The notes under the pieces were generated by a model. The model was not told where the DNA came from and did not search any database. It worked only from the letters and a program-made list of their open reading frames with translations. Positions 59,101 to 64,000 of a DNA stretch of 64,000 nt are shown here, one piece after another; the stretch's first letter is position 1; each line of letters starts with the position of its first letter. The translations under genes and the position numbers were made by a program. Origin of the DNA: Methanosarcina sp. MTP4 (lineage in GTDB: Archaea; Halobacteriota; Methanosarcinia; Methanosarcinales; Methanosarcinaceae); NCBI RefSeq assembly GCF_000970045.1, contig NZ_CP009505.1, positions 1,116,001 through 1,180,000 on the forward strand, in the 5' to 3' direction.

Positions 59101-59421
59101 TACGCAGTTATCCTCCGGCAGGGGACAGAATGTGACGGAATAGGTCTTTTTTTCCGTATTAATTTCAAGTTTTTCAGGGTTTTTTTGAGAAAGTATTCCC
59201 TTTATCTTATTGACCATCGCCCGGGGAAGCTTTTCTCCTTCTCCGGCACCCCAGTATTCCGTCAGAGGACCTGCAGCTTTGTTCGCGTAGAGGATTGTCC
59301 CCTCTCCATCTACCCTTAGGACAGGATTCGGATTATTTGAAGGAAACTGGTCCATCGTTCTTTTCCCCTCTTCTTTTCCACGATGCCGGTTACCGGCTTC
59401 GAAGTCTCTGGAATCCCCCAT
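53155..59421 (-). CDS. Giant soluble sensor histidine kinase with about 14 PAS domains
   Basis: 2088 residues. An N-terminal FPSNNPNPVLRV module and a coiled coil are followed by four PAS of the FLETL..TIPNPVFYKD type (about 165-690). Then come eight consecutive PAS of the EERFRIAAEQTGQIVYDYD type, each ending VIKDITERKL (about 695-1720), one NFKGIAFQG-type PAS (about 1730-1850), HisKA_2 (EIHHRIKNNLQ near 1878) and an ATPase domain (NELVSNALKHAF, DNGLGFPE, SLGLQLV). No transmembrane segments. The eight-fold array suggests internal duplication. Such size is extreme even for archaeal kinases. PAS arrays can relay signals along a rod or bind several ligands; the ligands are unknown. Confidence 0.93.
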   Translation of the reverse strand: MGDSRDFEAGNRHRGKEEGKRTMDQFPSNNPNPVLRVDGEGTILYANKAAGPLTEYWGAGEGEKLPRAMVNKIKGILSQKNPEKLEINTEKKTYSVTFCPLPEDNCVYLQGFDISPFRQAEEELKKKYEELEARARKMNLEPSEAKVEPYGEIAGKKQTEQTPQDCPFFLETLMNTIPAPVLAKDMEGKYRECNELFSREITGLPKEEILGKTIKEVFPKLSPEIADAIHRQDLELLERGGKDSYETEFPCADGTVRNFLVNRAVFKDENGRTATMVAVMLDVSELRRNEKKIRNNVKFLETLLNTIPNPVFYKDSKGAYLGCNETFSKMITGLPKEEILGYTLPELADRFVNDFSPKFSTEEIRKLIENSDQYHREGLELIKTGESQLEEYEAFCADGRKRDFLTSRTAYHNEKGEVAGMVSVMQDITRIKQIERTLRNNLQFLETLINTIPNPVFYKDRNGVYIGCNEVFANRLFGLPREKIIGKTLPALQVPVTEELKEYCHRVALELARTGKKQENDLKFGCADGKTRDFIVNRAAFRNEEGEIAGIVGVMLDITQRKSAEEALQDTVSFLETLLDDIPSPVFQRDKNGIYLNCNETFASQIMGLPKEKVIGGSFTDFRKRVPKELAEIYQLHDKEFLRQGGSQYYEIKVVCADGLKRDFLLHKAAYKDSSGNVSGVVGVMLDITQRKEAEEIFRKSEEKFREVAERTGHLVYDYDLKTGQSSWAGAIEELTGYGYEEFQDFTPEAWAEHLHPEDRERAVEAYKKCLETGEDFHEEYRLRRKDGSYFYAEDSGFYLKDENGKVYRTPGVIKDITERKLSTQKIEESEKKFRIIAEQTGQGVYDYDVENDRLSWTGAIEKISGYRAEDPCISSTELWKSLIHPEDIKRADGHYEQALKEGKEYHQDYRIQRKDGNYVYVENNGVFQKDEKGRVYRLLGTIKDITERRLAREKLEKSEKKYRIAAEQTGQIVFEHDLKNEVIDWVGAIQELTGYSPEEFRKFDTEKWEEHVHPEDRKQAVERITEALEKGERFVEEYRFRRKDGDYFYVESCGIGMLDEEGKPFKALGVMKDITRRKLAREKLENNEERYRLATEQTGQIVCDLDLETGNIEWAGAIKELTGYGFEEFQKFTPEVWAEHIHPEDRESVLKNVEGYLKRGGRFKQEFRFRRKDGSYFYVENNGVILENERGQMYRILGLTKDITEQKLAREELEQSEERYRLISERTGLLLYHDSYMEGSINWSGAITKLTGYSVEEFQKHTEEGWLELIHPEDFEKVKASHEKAREIGGEFHEEYRFRRKDGSYFFAEDEGVYLIDEKRCIFKAVGVIKDITERKLSQKKLVESEERFRVATEQTGQIVFEHDHVNNVLSWEGAITEITGYSREEFQKFSNRIWAKHVHPEDREETLTKLRKFREKSSHFRVEYRFCRKDGSYFHVEDSGVYLRDEEGRIRKAIGVIKDITPIKLAAEKLQESEERFRIAAEKTGQLLYDYHIGSEQIRWAGAIEDISGYTHEEIHKLTTGELWKEHIHPEDYKKAIKYFREVYKTGESYSQEYRFKKKSGDYIYVEDCGTYLKDKEGRVYRMIGVIKDITERKLGTEEMRKSEERFRIVAEQTGQLVYDYDILDDKISWKGAIEELVDCGEEEFKKLSSLKDWKELIHPEDRKRVINSYKKCVEKGEKYCEEYRLKKKDGGYLCVENRGVFLKDETGRICRMLGTNKDITQIKHSLEKVRESEEKYRSFMRNFKGIAFQGDMHFSPVFMHGALEEITGYTEEELLSGTIPWPRLTVPEDRHLIYEDAAKLRTIPNTLIEREYRIRHKNGKLRWICELIQNISDSSGKPLFVQGSIYDITERKEAEEALARTEEIRKKEIHHRIKNNLQVISSLLELQSDQFREEKVVEAFRESQNRVASMAIIHEELYRAGDTETLDFAAYLRKLTSDLLRSYMVRKGDVKLKLEVEEIFLGMDTAIPLGIIVNELVSNALKHAFPAGRKGEIHVKLFRKESSGNKSISNITNNIDARSTINKNSQFTLIISDNGLGFPENVDFTNTDSLGLQLVNTLVEQLEGTIELERNGETVFRIKFLESGK

Positions 59422-59870
59422 TTTCTCTCACTTATCTGAGTTTGTCCCTTTATGCTTTTGAAAATGAGTATTTATGGAGCCTCTTAATTTTTGAGCTTCT
59501 TAAGTTTTGCTATTTAAAACGTCGATTCAAAAAGTCAGTTAGGCTGTGAACTCCTCTTTTATGAAATCGGTCAGATTTATGGAATGGCTCAGATTTACAA
59601 ATTTGTAATTGTTTGTTAATTCATCATCTAAAATGATGTACATTTGCCCGTTTGCCCGATACGTCTCAATCATTTAAAAAGTCTGTGATATGTGCCCGGT
59701 TTTTAGAAAGTTTTTTTCTTCTCTTCATAACTTTTTTCTAATCTTCAAAACCGATTCTTTCTTTTCAGTTTCTCTCTGATCTTATTCAAAATAGAGTTGC
59801 TGGACTCAGTTTCCTTATACAGGGGTCGGTCCCCCTGTACCGTAGGCTGTTATTCCGGGATTTTTCCTCT
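59422..59870 (-). other. Intergenic region between the 753- and 2088-residue kinase genes, with terminator hairpin
   Basis: 449 bases with no gene. A TACAGGGG / CCCCTGTA hairpin at 59818-59839 lies 32 bases after the stop of the 753-residue kinase and is a probable terminator. AT-rich stretches near 59590-59650 may hold the promoter of the 2088-residue kinase gene, but no single TATA box stands out. Confidence 0.45.
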
Positions 59871-62132
59871 TCATTTTTCAGGTTCCCTGAACCTGATCGA
59901 AAATTCCGTGCCTCTTCCTTTTTTAAGCTCGATCGTACCCCCTATCTGGTCTACAAGGGTGTTCACAAGCTGGAGGCCTAGTGAATCGGTGTTCCTGAAA
60001 TCAATTTCTTCAGGGAATCCTTCCCCGCTATCTGAAACTATCAGGCTGAGCCCGTTTTGTCCTTTATTTTCAGCGTTGTCCCCGTTTCCATTGTCGCTGT
60101 TTTTCGAGTTTTTCCGGCCATTTTCATAGTTTTCTGTCCTCAGGAAACTTATCCGGATTTCTCCCGGTTTTTCCGGGGTAAAGGCATGTTTCAGGGAGTT
60201 TGAGACCAGTTCGTTGATGATAATACCCAGGGGGACGGCGGTGTCTATCCCGATGAATATTTCCTCTACTTCAAGTTCAAGCCTGATATTGTCGCTTTTC
60301 AGGGTGTAGGAGTTCAGGAGGTCTGCGGTCAGTTTCCGGAGGTATGCTGAAAAGTCAAGGGTCAGCATGTCCTTGTCTTTGCTTCCGTAGAGTTCCTCGT
60401 GAATAATAGCCATTGACGCAACACGGTTCTGGCTTTCTCTGAAAGCTTCGAGGACTTCTTCGTCATCAAATTTCTCTGCTTGAAGTTCAAGAAGGCTGGA
60501 AATCACCTGGAGGTTGTTCTTTATACGGTGGTGGATTTCCCTCTTCCGGATTTTTCCGGTCTTTTCAAGGGCTTCTTCTGCTGCTTTTCTTTCCGTGATG
60601 TCTTTGATTACGCCCAGCATCCTGTAGATTCGGCCGCTTCTGTCCTTCAGGAAAATTCCTCTGTCTTCTGCGTAAAAATAGCTCCCGTCTTTCCTCATGA
60701 AGCGGTATTCTTCATGGTACGGAGTGTCGGTTTCGAAGCTGTCATAATGCGCCTTTACAGCCCTTTTTCGGTCTTCCGGGTGGATATGGGAAGCCCAGCC
60801 TTCTATGTTGAATTTCTGGAACTCTTCAAAGCTGTATCCCGTAAGTTTTTCAATTGCCCCTGCCCAATCGTCCCGGTCTGCCTGGATGTCATAATCGTAT
60901 ATTATCTGCCCTGTCTGTTCTGCAGCCAGCTGGTACCTCTCTTCACTTTTTTGCAAAATCTCTTCGCCTTTTTTGCGCTCGGTGATGTCCTGCATTATGC
61001 CGACAATCCCGGCCCTTTTGCCTGCAGTATCGAAGTAGAGGGCTTTTGTAATGAGGAAGTCCCGAATTTCTCCTTTTTTCGCACACCTGACTTTTGCTTC
61101 ATAGTACTGGCTTTCGTTTTCTCTGAGCAGTTTCAGGTCGTATTTTTCATATAAATCAGCAAATTCCCGGGGGACTTTATCCTCAAACTCGCGCATGGAG
61201 TGCCCGACGATGTTCTCTTTTGGAAGGCCAAGAATCCTGCTGGCAAACAGTTCGTTGCAGCCGAGGTAAATCCCCCTCATGTCCTTGTAAAACACGGGAA
61301 TCGGAATCGCGTCAAGGAGGGTTTCCTGGAACTGCAGGTTGTCCCGGAGGGCTTTTTCAACCTTTTTAAGTTCGCTTATATCCAGCAGTACCCCTACCAG
61401 AATGGCAAAGTTTTCCGTTTCATCCCTGTAAACGGCTCTGCTGACGTGGATCTCTCTTTCCTCCCCGTTCAGGTAGGGGATTACGGTTTCGTAAACTTGT
61501 TTGCCTCCTTTCCTCAGGAGTTCCATGTCCAGCTGCTGGTACTCCCTGGCAGTAGCAGGAGATATTATTGTTTCCAGTTCGGTCAGTTTGAAGCCCTTGA
61601 TCTTTTCTTCCGGCAGCCCGATGATCTGGTCTGCAAAGAGCCTGTTGCAGCCCATGTACTTCCCTTCCCTGTCTTTGTAATATACGGGTGCGGGAATGGT
61701 GTCCACCATGGTTTCCATAATCTGGAGGTTGTTCCAGAGGGCTTTTTCCAGCCGGAGGTGCTTTTTTTTCGTTTCTTTTTCCCTCTGCACCCGGGAACTG
61801 ATGTCAAAACTGTAGATGTTTATGGCTTCCTCCCCTGGCTCATAATAGAAGGTCAGCAGGTACACCCTTCCCCCAACTTTCAACTCAAGTTCTTCATCTT
61901 TTTCTCTGCCGCTCACCTTTCTCACAAGACTTTTCAGGGTTTTCGGGAGTTTTCCTCCCACTTCCACATCCCAGCTTTTCAGCAGGGGTGTAGCTGCTCT
62001 GTTTGCGTAGAGGACTGTCCCGTCAGTTTTCACCCTGATTACAGGGTTCGGGTTTTTTGCGGGAAATTGTTCTATCCACTTTCCTTCATCGCCGTTCTCT
62101 TTCGTCTTTTCAGCGTTTTTTATGCTGGACAC
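59871..62132 (-). CDS. Soluble sensor histidine kinase (PAS x4, HisKA_2)
   Basis: 753 residues from GTG at 62132; the N-terminus (SSIKNAEK) parallels that of the 811-residue kinase (GSIKNAEK), which also starts with GTG. Domains: FPAKNPNPVIRV module (about 22-115), two PAS of the IPAPVYYKD/IPIPVFYKD type (about 135-260 and 265-385), one TGQIIYDYD PAS (about 400-515), HisKA_2 (EIHHRIKNNLQ near 540) and ATPase (NELVSNSLKHAF, DSGEGFPE, SLGLQLV). No GAF and no membrane segment. A regulator gene is not adjacent, so it may share the nearby receivers. Confidence 0.93.
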   Translation of the reverse strand: MSSIKNAEKTKENGDEGKWIEQFPAKNPNPVIRVKTDGTVLYANRAATPLLKSWDVEVGGKLPKTLKSLVRKVSGREKDEELELKVGGRVYLLTFYYEPGEEAINIYSFDISSRVQREKETKKKHLRLEKALWNNLQIMETMVDTIPAPVYYKDREGKYMGCNRLFADQIIGLPEEKIKGFKLTELETIISPATAREYQQLDMELLRKGGKQVYETVIPYLNGEEREIHVSRAVYRDETENFAILVGVLLDISELKKVEKALRDNLQFQETLLDAIPIPVFYKDMRGIYLGCNELFASRILGLPKENIVGHSMREFEDKVPREFADLYEKYDLKLLRENESQYYEAKVRCAKKGEIRDFLITKALYFDTAGKRAGIVGIMQDITERKKGEEILQKSEERYQLAAEQTGQIIYDYDIQADRDDWAGAIEKLTGYSFEEFQKFNIEGWASHIHPEDRKRAVKAHYDSFETDTPYHEEYRFMRKDGSYFYAEDRGIFLKDRSGRIYRMLGVIKDITERKAAEEALEKTGKIRKREIHHRIKNNLQVISSLLELQAEKFDDEEVLEAFRESQNRVASMAIIHEELYGSKDKDMLTLDFSAYLRKLTADLLNSYTLKSDNIRLELEVEEIFIGIDTAVPLGIIINELVSNSLKHAFTPEKPGEIRISFLRTENYENGRKNSKNSDNGNGDNAENKGQNGLSLIVSDSGEGFPEEIDFRNTDSLGLQLVNTLVDQIGGTIELKKGRGTEFSIRFREPEK

Positions 62133-62963
62133 GTCCCGGGATTTGTTTTGATTCCTTCGGTTTTATTTGGGTTCAAGGTAGAATCAGTATTTGAAATAAT
62201 ATTCGAATTTTCACTTTTTTAAGGTCTATTTGAATTAAAGCATTTTAATTTTGTGCTTTGAGTTTGTAACTTTATGTTCTATGTCTACCCTATGTACAGG
62301 ACTATATATTAATATGAAATATCTGAGCTTATGCCAAAATTTACTAAAATGCTTTAAAACGGTAAAAAAAGCTTAAGAATACTTATTTATCCAAAAAATT
62401 ACATATAATGCTTTTAAATTAGTACTCCTCAAAATGCCGATTAAAAATTTTAATCATAAATACTTAATTTATGTTATATATAAATTTTAAATTGATATTT
62501 AATATGATTTTTTATCATAGAATGTATAAAAATATACTTTTTTACTATGTTTGAAACTCCTATTTGCCCCTATTTTACTTATTAAACGATTAATACAACA
62601 TCTAATTGCTATTATACCTTTATTTAGACATATAATTACTTTAAAAATGTTTAAAACAAATTTTTTCGGCAAATAATTTTTATTAGCCAATATTATTGGA
62701 AACTAAGGAATTCTGTGAAAAATGGCATAAGCTCATCTCAACTCAAAATACTTTAACTCAAAATATCCTGAATATCTGCTAGAGTACAAACTAAAAGAAG
62801 ACTCTTCACCATTTCCTGTAGTAAGACAAGTTTCAATCCAAGAATGCATCTGTTTTTGTGAGGTTACCCAAACAAAAAAGCGAGGAGCCAAAGATTGTAT
62901 AAATTGTAAAAAACGGTACTTAATGCAAATCTGGTATTCTTTGGGAAAAATGAGAGTTGATTA
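62133..62963. other. AT-rich intergenic region without a convincing gene
   Basis: 831 bases of very AT-rich sequence. A 63-codon frame on the minus strand (62499-62690) has no ribosome binding site and looks like translated AT-rich DNA. Several TATA-like stretches near 62300-62500 could serve the 753-residue kinase gene. No RNA structure was recognised. Confidence 0.4.
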
Positions 62964-63035
62964 TGGACTCGGCGGGATTTGAACCCGCGGCCTTTACGTT
63001 GCGAACGTAACGATCTTCCCCTGATCTACGAGCCC
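62964..63035 (-). tRNA. tRNA-Ala (anticodon CGC)
   Basis: 72 bases fold into a complete cloverleaf: acceptor GGGCTCG with CGAGTCC (one G-T pair), D arm GATC/GATC, anticodon stem TTACG/CGTAA with loop TTCGCAA, variable AGGCC, T arm GCGGG/CCCGC with TTCAAAT. The discriminator is A; no 3' CCA tail is added beyond it. The anticodon CGC reads GCG alanine codons. An AT-rich TATA region (about 63070-63084) lies 35-50 bases upstream on the minus strand. Confidence 0.95.
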
Positions 63036-63122
63036 TTTTCCGGAAAAAATGGGAAATGGGAACTGAAAAATTAAATATGTAAAGGACGGTTTTCCCGGGG
63101 AATATCCGGTTTTTCCGCACCT

Positions 63123-63392
63123 TTAGAGACGGCCGAGTTCCAGGATCTGGACGTTCTCTGCGCCGGGGACCTTTGAGAAAGCTTCTTCCACGGCTTCGGT
63201 TCCGCCTTCCTGGTCTCCGACAATTATGGTGATGATCAGGGCCTTTAATCCGAAGGCAACGGGTTCCTCTATGATTTCCCCGTATACTTCGACGCCTTCC
63301 GGAACTGCGGCTCTGAGCTTCTCTTTCAGCTCGTTAAGGTCGGTTTCAATGGTTTCCGGCATGACCTTCATTTTTGCTGCTACTTCGCCCAT
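63123..63392 (-). CDS. Translation elongation factor aEF-1 beta
   Basis: 89 residues, the normal length. GAGAGG lies 7 bases before the ATG. The protein has the EF1B fold: VAAKMKVMPE at the start, IEEPVAFGLKALIITIIVGD in the middle, and a C-terminal VQILELGRL. It is the guanine-nucleotide exchange factor that recycles aEF-1alpha after aminoacyl-tRNA delivery. The zinc-ribbon gene upstream is probably in the same transcript, as in other euryarchaea. Confidence 0.96.
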   Translation of the reverse strand: MGEVAAKMKVMPETIETDLNELKEKLRAAVPEGVEVYGEIIEEPVAFGLKALIITIIVGDQEGGTEAVEEAFSKVPGAENVQILELGRL

Positions 63393-63509
63393 ATTATTCC
63401 TCTCAATTATATTAATCTGATCCGATTGATCTGTCTATTGTGTATATTTGCTTTTTCCATTTTCATGGGTGTATCCGAGGTTTTTGCCTTTTCGGGCTTT
63501 TTCCTCGAA

Positions 63510-63680
63510 TCAGGGTCCCTGGAATCCGCATTTCGGACAGGTGTAAACGTTGCCCTGTTGCCTGCAGCTGACACATCTTCCGACTTCGGCTCCGCACTTG
63601 GGGCAGGGGAACTTTACGTTGCCCTTTTCTTCCAGGCGGATACCACATGAGGTACAGTATTCAACTTTGTTTGGTGACAT
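63510..63680 (-). CDS. Small zinc-ribbon protein upstream of aEF-1beta
   Basis: 56 residues from the ATG at 63680; GGAG lies 7 bases before it, inside an in-frame upstream ATG (63692) that is therefore less likely. Four C-x2-C pairs (CTSC, CPKC, CVSC, CPKC) form two zinc ribbons, the last in CPKCGFQGP. The family is conserved in archaea next to the aEF-1beta gene; its role in translation or RNA binding is not established. A gap of 117 bases separates the two genes. Confidence 0.85.
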   Translation of the reverse strand: MSPNKVEYCTSCGIRLEEKGNVKFPCPKCGAEVGRCVSCRQQGNVYTCPKCGFQGP

Positions 63681-63871
63681 TTTATTCTCCATATCGATTT
63701 ATTAATATAGTGAGCTTGTAACGAATTTCCAGTGAAAGAGCACCAGCCTCATGCACCATGTCCTGCTTTTCCGGCACCTGTGATAGGCCTGTGCATCCTG
63801 TGAGTTGAACAGAAACAATGCTTTCTGGATACGGCTTGCTTCTTTTCCACTACTCATATACAATATCCGAT

Positions 63872-64000
63872 TTAAATATTCCCCTTTACCCACGTTCCCA
63901 GCACAGGCCTCCCGTACACCGCCAGAAGCACCCTTTCCGGATATTTCCCGTTTACAATCATGCAATCCATTCTGTTTTTCAGGAGGAATTCCGGAAGTGC
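63872..64000 (-). CDS. C-terminal end of an unidentified protein (partial)
   Basis: A frame open from the window edge to TAA at 63872-63874 encodes 42 residues with protein-like composition (LPEFLLKNRMDC, YPERVLLAVYGRPVLG). I do not recognise the family. A different frame (63702-63965) is also open but contains many Cys/Arg/Ser without pattern and is less convincing. Between this stop and the zinc-ribbon gene (63693-63871) I see only a probable promoter near TCACTATATTAATAAAT. Confidence 0.5.
   Translation of the reverse strand, partial: ALPEFLLKNRMDCMIVNGKYPERVLLAVYGRPVLGTWVKGNI

Noticed and set aside
63702-63965. 87-codon minus-strand frame at the right edge
   Set aside because: A competing frame running in from the window edge (stop at 63872) has more protein-like content. 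This one has irregular Cys/Arg/Ser composition and no clear start signal.

Overview
The window is methanogen chromosome DNA, almost certainly from the genus Methanosarcina. The information-processing genes are archaeal (aIF2-gamma, Rpo7, Spt4, S24e, S27ae, a Kae1-Bud32 fusion, aEF-1beta). Several promoters show archaeal BRE/TATA boxes. Three genes resemble Methanosarcina disaggregatase, and there is a set of soluble PAS/HisKA_2 kinases of the kind that genus carries in number. Intergenic spacers are long, AT-rich and full of short repeats. This is read from sequence alone; no database search was possible.

Layout. 1-2358: a tight plus-strand housekeeping operon (end of aIF2-gamma, PIN-domain protein, Rpo7, Spt4, dephospho-CoA kinase, S24e, S27ae). 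2747-9996: two very large TPR proteins with the same C-terminal membrane module, lying between S27ae and the Kae1-Bud32 gene (10228) that follows it in many archaea. 11864-16249: XTP diphosphatase, two unknown genes, a cyclase-family metal hydrolase, a frameshifted ferredoxin and a radical SAM protein. 17056-19722: a large secreted, membrane-anchored surface protein, followed by nearly 2.8 kb with little coding.

22482-31503 is an exopolysaccharide/cell-surface glycan locus: a two-domain deacetylase, a FemAB-like transferase, a DegT-type aminotransferase, a second deacetylase, a DUF354 protein, a UDP-GlcNAc 2-epimerase and a lipid-linked glycan flippase. Next to it on the minus strand (31614-44936) are four related right-handed beta-helix proteins. 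They carry 0, 1, 2 and 3 copies of a C-terminal disaggregatase-type repeat. The last three come from tandem duplication of gene plus flanks, with matching leaders and matching 3' hairpins. The locus thus pairs glycan synthesis and export genes with probable matrix-modifying enzymes.

46271-62132 (minus strand) holds four soluble PAS/GAF histidine kinases, one of 2088 residues with about 14 PAS domains, and two nearly identical single-domain response regulators. The right end returns to housekeeping: tRNA-Ala(CGC), aEF-1beta, a zinc-ribbon protein and the end of an unidentified gene.

Non-coding structure is rich. It includes two copies of a ~160-bp element with TATAGTC terminal inverted repeats, two copies of a double-hairpin element with a compensatory base change, three matching terminators, and at least seven tandem arrays with 4- to 23-bp units.
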